A DNA stretch of 38,000 nucleotides, taken from Eutrophosalina sp902522775 (lineage in GTDB: Bacteria > Bacteroidota > Bacteroidia > Flavobacteriales > Flavobacteriaceae). A program made the translations under genes and the position numbers. The stretch spans positions 1 through 38,000 of the forward strand of contig CABYWQ010000009.1 in the NCBI GenBank assembly GCA_902522775.1. Reading direction: 5' to 3'. Positions 16,878-24,893 of this stretch are shown one piece after another. Numbering within the stretch: position 1 is the stretch's first letter; each line of letters begins with the position of its first letter. The notes beneath the pieces were generated by a model. It had not been told where the DNA came from. It saw nothing but the letters and a program-made list of their open reading frames with translations, and did no database searches.

Positions 16878-18173
16878 ATGAGTGATCAAAAACTATCTAC
16901 TAAAGCTCTTCATGCAGGTCATGACACTAGCTTAACACAAGGAACTAGAGCAGTTCCATTATACCAGTCAACATCATATGTATTCAATGACGCTGATCAT
17001 GCTGCCAATCTTTTTGCTTTGGCTGAACCAGGGTATATTTATACAAGATTAAATAATCCAACAAATGATGTTCTAGAACAAAGATTAGCATCTATTGAAG
17101 GTGGAATAGCCGCCGTTGTAACTGCAGGAGGAACAGCTGCAATTTCAACAACTTTATTAACACTTTTAAAATCAGGAGATCATATTGTGGCTTCAAATAG
17201 TCTATATGGTGGAACATACAATCTTTTAAGCGTAATGCTTCCAAGATTGGGAATAACTACAACTTTTGTAGATCCTTCTGACCCTGAAAATTTTGCTGAG
17301 GCAGTACAAGAAAATACTAGAGCTTTTTTTGCAGAATCTCTTGGTAATCCTAAACTTGATGTTTTAGACCTGTCTGAGATCTCATCCAGAGCTAAAGTAT
17401 CTAAAGTTCCTTTTATTGTTGATAATACTGTAGCAACTCCAGCATTACTTAGACCAATTGAACATGGTGCTGATATAGTAATTCATTCTTTAACAAAATT
17501 TATTAATGGAAATGGCACTGCTTTAGGTGGTGCAATCATTGATGCTGGTAAATTTGACTGGTCTAGTGGTAAGTTTCCAGAATTTACTGAGCCATCACCT
17601 GGTTATCACGGATTGATTTACCACGATGCTCTTGGAGAGGCTTCTTTCATAGCAAAGGCTAGAGTAGAAGGATTGAGAGATATTGGTGCAGCACTAAGCC
17701 CATTTAATGCCTTTCAAATTTTACAAGGCTTAGAAACTCTCGAAATCAGAATGAAAAGACACAGTGAAAGCGCTCTTGAGCTAGCAAAGTGGTTAGAGTC
17801 AAAAGATGAGGTTGAGTGGGTAAATTACCCTGGATTAAATAGTAGCAAATACAAAAAATTATCTGACAAGTACTTGCCTGATGGACAAAGCGGTATTGTA
17901 ACTTTTGGAGTAAAAGGAGGATATGATAGTGCTAAAACAGTAGCTGATAAGACAAAAATATTCTCACTACTTGCCAATATTGGTGATTCCAAATCTTTAA
18001 TTATTCACCCAGCTAGTACCACGCATTCACAATTAAATGATGATCAACAAATTTCTACTGGTGTAACAAAAGATTTAATCAGACTTTCCGTTGGTCTTGA
18101 AGATATTAATGATCTCAAAGGTGATTTAGAATTTGCATTTTCACAAATTGATTCTAAGATCTTAAGTTCTTAA
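16878..18173 (+). CDS. metY: O-acetylhomoserine sulfhydrylase (PLP-dependent)
   Basis: The 431-residue cytosolic enzyme condenses O-acetylhomoserine with sulfide to make homocysteine, or acts on methanethiol to form methionine. The Schiff-base lysine is Lys207 in IHSLTKFINGNGTALGG. Other fold-type I Cys/Met-metabolism signatures are YTRLNNPTNDVLEQRLASIE, ASNSLYGGTYNLL, FIVDNTVATP and the C-terminal LIIHPASTTHSQL...IRLSVGLED. Length fits OAH sulfhydrylases (about 430) better than the shorter cystathionine enzymes. The metX stop-start junction has no spacing, so the two genes make a direct-sulfhydrylation methionine pathway. A SAM-II riboswitch sits immediately upstream. Confidence 0.95.
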   Translation: MSDQKLSTKALHAGHDTSLTQGTRAVPLYQSTSYVFNDADHAANLFALAEPGYIYTRLNNPTNDVLEQRLASIEGGIAAVVTAGGTAAISTTLLTLLKSGDHIVASNSLYGGTYNLLSVMLPRLGITTTFVDPSDPENFAEAVQENTRAFFAESLGNPKLDVLDLSEISSRAKVSKVPFIVDNTVATPALLRPIEHGADIVIHSLTKFINGNGTALGGAIIDAGKFDWSSGKFPEFTEPSPGYHGLIYHDALGEASFIAKARVEGLRDIGAALSPFNAFQILQGLETLEIRMKRHSESALELAKWLESKDEVEWVNYPGLNSSKYKKLSDKYLPDGQSGIVTFGVKGGYDSAKTVADKTKIFSLLANIGDSKSLIIHPASTTHSQLNDDQQISTGVTKDLIRLSVGLEDINDLKGDLEFAFSQIDSKILSS

Positions 18174-19133
18174 ATGAAATCAAATCTTTCTTACATAGAT
18201 GTAAGAGATGTTAAAATTTATTCTGGTAGGAATGTTGATTTTCAACTTTCCTACCAAAATATTGGTAGAGATTTTAAAGACTCTCCAGTTGTTGTAGTTA
18301 ATCATTCTCTTACAGGCAATTCAAATGTCTCTGGAAAAGATGGCTGGTGGAAAGATTTGGTTGGTAAAGGAAAACTCATAGATACCAACAAATTTTCAGT
18401 TTTATCATTTAATATACCTGGAAATTGTTTTGGTAATGAAAAAAATGATTTTGTTGACGAACTGGTTTTAGGTGATGTTGCCAAAGCCTTTAACCAAGCA
18501 ATAATTAAATTAGGAATTAATAATGTCCATTCATTAATTGGTGGTTCGGTTGGTGGAGGTTTAGTTTGGGAAATGGGTATGTTAAATCCTGAGTTATTTG
18601 ACAATCTTATACCTATTGCGTCTGATTACAAATCATCAGACTGGCTTATTGCAAATACTCATCTTCAATCCAAGTTATTGGAAAATTCTTCAGATCCTAT
18701 ATTTGATGCTAGAATTCACGCGATGCTAACTTATAGAAATCCAATTTCATTAAATAAAAGATTTCTTAATCAAAATGATGGCAATGATAGAAAGGTAAAA
18801 AGCTGGTTAGATTTTCATGGACATAACTTAAAAAACAGATTTCAATTAAAAGCTTACAAGGTCATGAATAAGTTTCTTTCATCGATTGATGTTGAATCTT
18901 ATTCTAACTCTAGTTTTGATGAATTACTGAAAAAAGTAAAAAGTAACGTATATATTATTTCAATTGATTCGGATTTGCTTTTCACCGACTATGAACAAAG
19001 AGAAATCTATAAAAAAATAAGTTTAGTTAAAAAAAATGTGTATTATTTTCAAATTAGATCAGATCATGGCCATGATGCTTTTTTTATTGAATATGATCAA
19101 ATTTCAAGCTTTCTGAAACGTTGCTTTAAATAA
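18174..19133 (+). CDS. metX: Homoserine O-acetyltransferase (alpha/beta hydrolase fold)
   Basis: The enzyme activates homoserine by acyl transfer, giving the substrate for the preceding metY product. The 319-residue protein shows the oxyanion region HSLTGNSNVSG and GWW, then FNIPGNCFG, the nucleophile elbow GGSVGGG with Ser125, and the late catalytic Asp (IDSDLLF) and His (SDHGHDAFF). It is shorter than many MetX proteins (350-380), consistent with the compact flavobacterial type. It starts on the base after the metY stop. Whether acetyl or succinyl is used cannot be settled by eye; the acetyl form is expected for MetX. Confidence 0.92.
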   Translation: MKSNLSYIDVRDVKIYSGRNVDFQLSYQNIGRDFKDSPVVVVNHSLTGNSNVSGKDGWWKDLVGKGKLIDTNKFSVLSFNIPGNCFGNEKNDFVDELVLGDVAKAFNQAIIKLGINNVHSLIGGSVGGGLVWEMGMLNPELFDNLIPIASDYKSSDWLIANTHLQSKLLENSSDPIFDARIHAMLTYRNPISLNKRFLNQNDGNDRKVKSWLDFHGHNLKNRFQLKAYKVMNKFLSSIDVESYSNSSFDELLKKVKSNVYIISIDSDLLFTDYEQREIYKKISLVKKNVYYFQIRSDHGHDAFFIEYDQISSFLKRCFK

Positions 19134-19138
19134 TATAT

Positions 19139-19169
19139 TTTGAAAATTAAATTATCTGATGTATTTTCG
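19139..19169 (+). promoter_or_regulatory. Promoter of the aromatic amino acid operon
   Basis: TTTG at 19139-19142 and TATTTTCG at 19162-19169 are separated by 19 bp. They match the Bacteroidota -33/-7 pattern with one mismatch in the -7 box. Transcription would start near 19175, so the leader peptide ATG (19177) would be almost at the 5' end of the message. Confidence 0.6.
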
Positions 19170-19176
19170 TAGAACA

Positions 19177-19230
19177 ATGAGAAAAAATTATAACACTAAA
19201 TTCTACTTTTACTTTTACTACATAAGTTAA
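19177..19230 (+). CDS. Phe/Tyr-rich leader peptide of the pheA operon
   Basis: A 17-codon frame reads MRKNYNTKFYFYFYYIS and then TAA. Eight of its residues are Tyr (5) or Phe (3), with seven consecutive aromatic codons at positions 9-15. It lies between a good promoter and an intrinsic terminator, 69 bp before a gene for prephenate dehydratase, in an operon whose products make phenylalanine and tyrosine. This is the textbook arrangement of translation-coupled attenuation: low charged tRNA-Phe or tRNA-Tyr would stall the ribosome here and prevent termination. It is read directly; function is inferred from context. GC-rich AGGGG just after the stop could take part in an antiterminator. Confidence 0.82.
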   Translation: MRKNYNTKFYFYFYYIS

Positions 19231-19267
19231 AGGGGGATTTTTTGTTAATAAACATATTAAATCAAAG

Positions 19268-19294
19268 AGTCCTGAGTTTCAGGACTTTTTTTTT
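19268..19294 (+). terminator. Intrinsic terminator (attenuator) before pheA
   Basis: AGTCCTGA (19268-19275) and TCAGGACT (19279-19286) form a perfect 8-bp stem with a 3-nt loop, followed by a run of T up to 19294. It ends 5 bp before the pheA ATG and 37 bp after the leader peptide stop, so it would block the operon unless prevented. A possible competing pairing is AGGG (19231-19234) with TCCT (19270-19273) plus GATTT (19236-19240) with AAATC (19259-19263); this is weaker evidence. Confidence 0.85.
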
Positions 19295-19299
19295 GGATT

Positions 19300-20118
19300 A
19301 TGAAAATATCAATACAAGGAATTACTGGATCTTATCATTATGAGGTAGCTAAAAATTACTTTGGAAATGACTGTACTACAATAGATTGTATGACTTTCGA
19401 CGATGTTGTTTTTTCAGTTAAAAATCATCGCTCTGATTTTGGAGTAATGGCTATTGAAAATTCTATAGCTGGTTCTTTGATTCCAAATTATTCACTTATT
19501 GATAATAATAATCTTAATATAATTGGAGAGTATTACATAAATATCAATCACCAATTAATGGCACTTCCTGGAACTAAAATTCAAAATATAAAAACTATAT
19601 CATCTCACCCAATGGCATTATTACAATGTAAAGATTTTCTAAAAAGTTCTAATAAATTGATTTTGGAAGATAAAGATACTGCAGATGTTGCGAGAAAAAT
19701 TTCTGAAAATAATTTAATTGATACTGCTGCAATTGCAAGTGAAAATGCTGCACAGATATATGGCTTAAGTATATTAAAAAAGAATATTCAAACAATTAAA
19801 AATAATGAGACTAGATTTGTGATTGTTTCTTCTCAAGAATCATTGAACTCCACACTTAAAAAAAATAAAGCATCATTGAAACTAATTCTTAACCATAGAA
19901 ATGGAAGTTTAGCAAAAGTTTTAAATATTTTTGCAGAATATAGTATTAATTTGACTAAGATTCAATCTATACCTGTCATAGAAACTCCTTGGAAATATGC
20001 ATTCTTTATTGATTTAACATTTAACAATATTAAAGATTACATTAATGCAATTGAAAAAATTAAACTTAGCTCAGAATTATTTAAGGAATTTGGACTATAT
20101 AAAAGTGAAAAGCTATGA
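19300..20118 (+). CDS. pheA: Prephenate dehydratase with ACT domain
   Basis: The 272-residue cytosolic enzyme converts prephenate to phenylpyruvate. The catalytic domain (about 1-180) shows GITGSYHYEVA, GVMAIENSIAGSL and the catalytic Thr171-Arg172-Phe173 in NNETRF. A C-terminal ACT domain (about 193-270; LNHRNGSLAKVLNIFAEY, KIQSIPV) replaces the usual ESRP with a QSIP-type motif and probably binds phenylalanine for feedback control. There is no fused chorismate mutase; that activity sits on the DAHP synthase gene three positions downstream. It is the first structural gene after the leader attenuator and overlaps the next gene by 4 bp. Confidence 0.95.
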   Translation: MKISIQGITGSYHYEVAKNYFGNDCTTIDCMTFDDVVFSVKNHRSDFGVMAIENSIAGSLIPNYSLIDNNNLNIIGEYYININHQLMALPGTKIQNIKTISSHPMALLQCKDFLKSSNKLILEDKDTADVARKISENNLIDTAAIASENAAQIYGLSILKKNIQTIKNNETRFVIVSSQESLNSTLKKNKASLKLILNHRNGSLAKVLNIFAEYSINLTKIQSIPVIETPWKYAFFIDLTFNNIKDYINAIEKIKLSSELFKEFGLYKSEKL

Positions 20119-21260
20119 TTAGAGTTGCTGATAGATTAAATCATATTGAAGAATATTATTTTTCAAAAAAATTACGGGAAGTCAAGAAACTTGAATTGGA
20201 TGGTAGACCGATAATAAATATGGGTATTGGAAGCCCTGATATTTCTCCTCCAAAAAAAATAATTAAATCTTTAGAGAAATCATTATATCAAAAAAATGCC
20301 CATCGATATCAAAGTTATAAAGGAACAGATTTGTTAAGAAAATCAATAAAGAGTTTTTACAAAAAAAATTATAATGTTAAATTAAATTTCGAAAAAAATA
20401 TTCTTCCATTACTTGGCTCAAAAGAAGGAATAATGCACATATCTTTAGCATTTTTGAATCCAGGTGATGAAGTTTTAATTCCCGATCCGGGTTATCCCAC
20501 TTACACCTCAGTTACAAATATTGTTGGTGCAAAACCAGTTTATTATGATTTAATCCAAGAAAACTCTTGGCTTCCAGACATAAATAAATTAAATCAAATG
20601 GATTTAACAAAAGTTAAACTTATGTGGATCAATTACCCTAACATGCCAACTGGTGCTGATTTAAATTCTAATAATTTTAATGAGCTTGTTTTATTTGCCA
20701 AAAAAAATAAAATTTTAATTATTAATGACAATCCTTATAGTTTTATATTAAATGATAATCCAAAAAGTATATTATCCCTAAAAAATTCTATAGATTATTG
20801 TTTAGAATTAAATTCACTTAGTAAGTCCTTTAATTTATCAGGTTGGAGAGTTGGAATGCTTATTGGCTCAAAAAAAAATATTGATAGTGTTTTAAAAATA
20901 AAATCAAATATGGACTCAGGAATGTTTTTCGGAATACAAATGGGAGCTGCAGATGCTTTACAATTAGGTGATAAATGGTTTAAAAAAATTAATAATATTT
21001 ATTATAAAAGAAAAAAACTAGTACACCAAATATGTGATATTTTAAATATTTCATATAATCCAAACTCTGTTGGAATGTTTGTTTGGGGAAAAATTAATTC
21101 CAATAAATCTTCTAAAGAAATGACTGACTATTTACTTTATAAAAAAAATATTTTTATTGCTCCAGGTTTTATTTTTGGAAAAAATGGTGAGGGTTACATT
21201 CGTTTTTCTCTATGTGTCGATGATGAGTTAATTATTGAAGCAAAAAAAAGGTTATTATGA
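20115..21260 (+). CDS. Class I/II PLP aminotransferase, probably aromatic
   Basis: This 381-residue aminotransferase has the fold-type I large domain with LLGSKEGIMHISLAFLNPGD, PDPGYPTYTS, NYPNMPTGAD and the PLP lysine Lys237 in LNSLSKSFNLSGWRVGM. The C-terminal arginine motif is IRFSLCVDD. Its position between prephenate dehydratase and prephenate dehydrogenase, with 4-bp overlaps on both sides, points to the final transamination of phenylpyruvate and 4-hydroxyphenylpyruvate. Specificity is inferred from context only; related enzymes also act on aspartate, alanine or LL-diaminopimelate precursors. Confidence 0.85.
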   Translation: MIRVADRLNHIEEYYFSKKLREVKKLELDGRPIINMGIGSPDISPPKKIIKSLEKSLYQKNAHRYQSYKGTDLLRKSIKSFYKKNYNVKLNFEKNILPLLGSKEGIMHISLAFLNPGDEVLIPDPGYPTYTSVTNIVGAKPVYYDLIQENSWLPDINKLNQMDLTKVKLMWINYPNMPTGADLNSNNFNELVLFAKKNKILIINDNPYSFILNDNPKSILSLKNSIDYCLELNSLSKSFNLSGWRVGMLIGSKKNIDSVLKIKSNMDSGMFFGIQMGAADALQLGDKWFKKINNIYYKRKKLVHQICDILNISYNPNSVGMFVWGKINSNKSSKEMTDYLLYKKNIFIAPGFIFGKNGEGYIRFSLCVDDELIIEAKKRLL

Positions 21261-22123
21261 AAATTGGTATAATTGGTTTAGGATTAATGGGAGGTTCGTT
21301 TTCATATGGAATAAAAGAACTGTTTCCGAATTCAGAAATTTTTGGATTTGATATCTCCAATGACAACTATAAAATTGCTACTGAGTTGGGGATCATTGAT
21401 TCGAAGCTTAACATTAATAATATATCTAATTTTAAATTAATTCTTGTTTCTGTTCCAGTTGATAAATCGATCGATGTTTTAAAAATTGTTTTAGATAATG
21501 TTTCTGACAAAACACTAGTAATGGATGTTGGCTCAACGAAGAAAAATATATGTTCTAAATTGAAGAATCACCCAAACAGAAAAAATTTTTTAGCAACACA
21601 CCCAATATCAGGCACTGAAAATAGTGGTCCAAATGCAGCTATGAAAAAATTATATTTCAATATAACCAATATTATTTGTGAGCCTGAATTAACAAGTCCC
21701 GATATATTAAATTTTGCATATAGTTTATTTAGTAAGTTTAAAATGAAAATTATTAACATGGACCCAGCTTCACACGATGAACATATTTCATATGTATCTC
21801 ATTTGTCTCACATCATATCATTTATTTTAGCAAAAACAGTTATTCAAAAAGAGGAAAATGAAAAAAATATTTTTGATTTAGCTGGAAGTGGATTTGAGTC
21901 AACTGTGAGGCTAGCTAAAAGCTCTTCCAAAATGTGGGCTCCTATATTTCTTGATAACAAAGATAATATTATAGAAGCGTTAGATGAATACATCAAAAAC
22001 TTGGATGAATTAAAACAATTGATAGTTAAAAATGATAAAAAATCAATAGTTAATGATTTAAATAATATAAACAGAGTAAAAAAAATCCTTTCTGGTATTA
22101 ATAATAAAAAAAATGAAAAATAA
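21257..22123 (+). CDS. tyrA: Prephenate dehydrogenase
   Basis: The 288-residue NAD-dependent enzyme converts prephenate to 4-hydroxyphenylpyruvate for tyrosine. The Rossmann motif GLGLMGGS starts at residue 7. THPISGTENSGP and DEHISYVSHLSHI are family signatures, the latter holding the helical-domain histidines. LAGSGFESTVRLAKSSSKMW is also conserved. There is no ACT or chorismate mutase domain. It overlaps the previous gene by 4 bp and the next by 11 bp, pointing to coupled translation. Confidence 0.94.
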   Translation: MKIGIIGLGLMGGSFSYGIKELFPNSEIFGFDISNDNYKIATELGIIDSKLNINNISNFKLILVSVPVDKSIDVLKIVLDNVSDKTLVMDVGSTKKNICSKLKNHPNRKNFLATHPISGTENSGPNAAMKKLYFNITNIICEPELTSPDILNFAYSLFSKFKMKIINMDPASHDEHISYVSHLSHIISFILAKTVIQKEENEKNIFDLAGSGFESTVRLAKSSSKMWAPIFLDNKDNIIEALDEYIKNLDELKQLIVKNDKKSIVNDLNNINRVKKILSGINNKKNEK

Positions 22124-23195
22124 TAAAAAACTTAGAAGCTGGCTTGATAAATTTAATTTAGATCATCCTCTTGTTATCGCTGGTCCATGTAGTGCAGAAA
22201 CTGAAACACAAATGATGGATATTGCAGAAAAATTAAAAGACTCTGATGTGTCAATTTTTAGGGCTGGTATTTGGAAACCTAGAACTAGACCTGGAATGTT
22301 TGAAGGAGTGGGAGCAATTGGTTTAAAATGGTTAAAAAAAGTCAAGGAAGAGACTCAAATGCTCACTGCTACAGAAGTTGCTAATGCTAATCACGTTAAA
22401 CTTGCTCTGGAAAATGATGTTGATGTATTGTGGATTGGAGCTAGATCAACTGTAAGCCCATTCATAGTTCAAGAAATTGCGGATGCACTTAAAGGAACAG
22501 ACAAGATAGTACTATTGAAAAACCCGGTAAATCCTGATTTGGCTCTATGGTATGGAGGAATTGAAAGGCTTTATTCCTCAGATATTAAGAATTTAGGTGT
22601 CATTCACAGAGGTTTCTCTACATATTCAAAATCAAAATACAGAAACAACCCAGAATGGCAGATTCCTATTGAACTCCAAAATAAATTCCCAGATCTTCCA
22701 TTAATTTGTGATCCGTCTCATATATGTGGAAGAAGAGATTTGCTTCAAGATGTATCACAAACTTCTCTTGATTTAAATTTTGATGGATTAATGATTGAGT
22801 CCCATGTGGATCCTGATAATGCGTGGAGTGATGCTGCTCAACAGATAACCCCTAAAGTTTTAATAGGTTTAATGAAAGATTTAAAAATTAGAAAGGGCAC
22901 GTTCAAACAAGAGAGCTACTTAAATAAGTTAGCAAAATATAGGACAAAAATTGATATCGCTGACAATGATATTCTTGAAATATTGTCCAAGCGTATGATT
23001 ATTGCCGATAAAATTGGAAAAATTAAAAAAGAGCAAAATGTCGCCGTATTGCAGTCTAAAAGATGGAATCAAATCTTGGGAAAAATGATTTTAGATGGAA
23101 AAGAAAAAGGATTAAGTGAAGAGTTTATTTTAAAAATATTTAAAGCTATTCATCAAGAATCAATAAATCATCAAAAGAAAATAATAAATAGTTAA
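22113..23195 (+). CDS. Bifunctional DAHP synthase (KDO8P-like) / type II chorismate mutase
   Basis: The 360-residue fusion covers the first step of the shikimate pathway and the branch step to prephenate. The N-terminal domain (about 1-265) is the KDO8P-like DAHP synthase: AGPCSAETETQM, RAGIWKPRTRPGMFEGVG, WIGARSTVSPF, LLKNPVNPDLALWYGG and CDPSHICGRRDLL. The C-terminal domain (about 275-360) is an AroQ-type mutase: KYRTKIDIADNDILEILSKR, then IADKIGKIKKEQNVAV and a helical tail. In related fusions the mutase domain mediates feedback inhibition by prephenate or aromatic amino acids. It overlaps tyrA by 11 bp and rsgA by one base. Confidence 0.94.
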   Translation: MKNNKKLRSWLDKFNLDHPLVIAGPCSAETETQMMDIAEKLKDSDVSIFRAGIWKPRTRPGMFEGVGAIGLKWLKKVKEETQMLTATEVANANHVKLALENDVDVLWIGARSTVSPFIVQEIADALKGTDKIVLLKNPVNPDLALWYGGIERLYSSDIKNLGVIHRGFSTYSKSKYRNNPEWQIPIELQNKFPDLPLICDPSHICGRRDLLQDVSQTSLDLNFDGLMIESHVDPDNAWSDAAQQITPKVLIGLMKDLKIRKGTFKQESYLNKLAKYRTKIDIADNDILEILSKRMIIADKIGKIKKEQNVAVLQSKRWNQILGKMILDGKEKGLSEEFILKIFKAIHQESINHQKKIINS

Positions 23196-24112
23196 TGAAA
23201 GGTCTGGTTTATAAATCAACAGGTAGTTCTTATAGAATTAAACTACAAGATGAAACTTTTGTTGATTGTAAACTTTCTGGAAAATTTAGGATTGATGATA
23301 TAAATTCAACAAATCCAATTTGTGTTGGAGATGAAGTTTTAGTAAAAAAAAGTAGTTCCTCAGGAAACGTTATCAACAAATTATTTGAGAGAAAAAATTA
23401 TGTTATTAGAAAATCTGTAAAATTATCTAAACAGTTTCATATTATAGCTTCAAATATTAATATGTGTTTTTTAATTATAACCCCAAAAAATCCAGTTACC
23501 TCAACTATGTTCATTGATCGCTTTTTAGCATCTACTCTCGCTTATCAAATTGATACTACAATAGTATTTAATAAAATCGATAATTATGATGACGAATCTA
23601 AAAAAACTGCGAATAAATTAAAAGACATATATATAAATGCAGGTTATAATGTGATTTCGGTTTCTGCTAAGAAAAAAGTTAATATCGATATTTTAAAAAA
23701 AGCCATGACCGGAAATATTTGCGTTTTTTCTGGTCACAGTGGTGTTGGTAAGTCTACTTTGATTAATTCACTTGATCCTAAAATCAATATTAAAACTCTA
23801 CCAATTTCGGATTCTAATTTGACCGGACAACATACTACAACTTTTTCTGAGATGTATGATTTAAATTTTGACTCAAAAATTATTGATACACCTGGTATTA
23901 AAGGTTTTGGACTTTACAATGTTAATAAATATGAATTAAAAGATTTTTTTAAGGAATTTTTTACAATAAGCGCATGTAAATTTAATAATTGTTTACACTA
24001 TCATGAACCTGGTTGTGAGGTGATTAAAGCTGTAGAAAATGGAAAAATTTCAAAATCTAGATATGATAATTATATTACAATGCTACTTGAAATAGAAAAT
24101 AATTTTAGATAG
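23195..24112 (+). CDS. rsgA: Ribosome small-subunit-dependent GTPase A
   Basis: The 305-residue circularly permuted GTPase acts late in 30S assembly. An N-terminal OB domain (about 1-70) precedes the permuted G domain: NKID (from Asn126) comes first, then the P-loop GHSGVGKST (180-188), then GQHTTTF and DTPG. The C-terminal zinc domain has CKFNNCLHYHEPGC with the expected Cys and His ligands. It shares one base with the preceding gene, and its stop touches the dtd start, so it is part of the aromatic operon although it acts on ribosomes. Confidence 0.96.
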   Translation: MKGLVYKSTGSSYRIKLQDETFVDCKLSGKFRIDDINSTNPICVGDEVLVKKSSSSGNVINKLFERKNYVIRKSVKLSKQFHIIASNINMCFLIITPKNPVTSTMFIDRFLASTLAYQIDTTIVFNKIDNYDDESKKTANKLKDIYINAGYNVISVSAKKKVNIDILKKAMTGNICVFSGHSGVGKSTLINSLDPKINIKTLPISDSNLTGQHTTTFSEMYDLNFDSKIIDTPGIKGFGLYNVNKYELKDFFKEFFTISACKFNNCLHYHEPGCEVIKAVENGKISKSRYDNYITMLLEIENNFR

Positions 24113-24565
24113 ATGAAAGCAGTGATTCAAAGGGTTAATTACTCTAAATTAAAAATCGGTGGTGAAGTATACAGCGAAATTGAAAAAGGTTTAATGATTC
24201 TACTTGGGATTACTCATAATGATACAATTAATGATGTTCGATGGTTATCAAATAAAATTATTAATCTTAGAATATTTAATGATGGTGATGGAATAATGAA
24301 TTGTTCTGTAAAAGACATCAACGGTGACATTCAAGTTGTAAGTCAATTTACTTTATATGCACAAACAAAAAAAGGTAATAGACCTTCATATATTCAAGCT
24401 GCAAAAGGAGAAGTTGCTGAAAATTATTATAATTTGTTTGTAGATGAAATGACAAATATTTTCAATAAAAAAATAAAAACAGGTAAATTTGGTTTTGATA
24501 TGCAGATTAATTTTGAAAATGATGGTCCGGTTACAATTATTATAGATTCAAAGAAAAAAGTTTAA
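24113..24565 (+). CDS. dtd: D-aminoacyl-tRNA deacylase
   Basis: The 150-residue homodimeric enzyme removes D-amino acids (and glycine) wrongly attached to tRNA. Signature motifs are SQFTLYA around residue 79 and NDGPVTIII near the C-terminus, equivalent to the Gly-cisPro motif that selects against L-aminoacyl groups. The N-terminus MKAVIQRVNYSKLKIGG is typical. It starts on the base after the rsgA stop and ends 1 bp before the next gene. Its place in an operon for Tyr/Phe synthesis may be meaningful, since D-Tyr-tRNA is a classic substrate of this family. Confidence 0.96.
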   Translation: MKAVIQRVNYSKLKIGGEVYSEIEKGLMILLGITHNDTINDVRWLSNKIINLRIFNDGDGIMNCSVKDINGDIQVVSQFTLYAQTKKGNRPSYIQAAKGEVAENYYNLFVDEMTNIFNKKIKTGKFGFDMQINFENDGPVTIIIDSKKKV

Positions 24566-24566
24566 T

Positions 24567-24893
24567 ATGGAATTAAATATTTTACAAAAAAAAGTTGATG
24601 ATTGGATTAAAAAGTATGGTGTAAGATACTTTAATGAACTTACTAATATGGCTCAACTAACAGAGGAAGTTGGTGAAGTTGCACGAATTATATCAAGAGT
24701 TTATGGTGAGCAATCTCCAAAAAAAAATGAAAAAATTAATGATTTGGGAGAAGAGTTAGCAGATGTTTTATTTGTATTGATTTGTCTTGCAAATCAAACT
24801 GGAGTCGATCTAGAAAAAGCTTTTGAAGAAAAATTAAAAAAGAAAACAAAAAGAGATATAGATAGGCATCTATCTAATGATAAATTAAAATGA
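24567..24893 (+). CDS. MazG-like nucleotide pyrophosphohydrolase
   Basis: A 108-residue all-alpha NTP pyrophosphatase of the single-domain MazG type. Metal-binding residues are visible as LTEEVGEVARI (Glu33, Glu34, Glu37) and GEELADVLF (Glu62, Glu63, Asp66), the EExxE...ExxD pattern of the family. The C-terminus is Lys/Arg-rich. Such proteins hydrolyse non-canonical or excess (d)NTPs; the actual substrate here is unknown. It sits between dtd and aroA with a 1-bp gap and a 4-bp overlap. Confidence 0.88.
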   Translation: MELNILQKKVDDWIKKYGVRYFNELTNMAQLTEEVGEVARIISRVYGEQSPKKNEKINDLGEELADVLFVLICLANQTGVDLEKAFEEKLKKKTKRDIDRHLSNDKLK

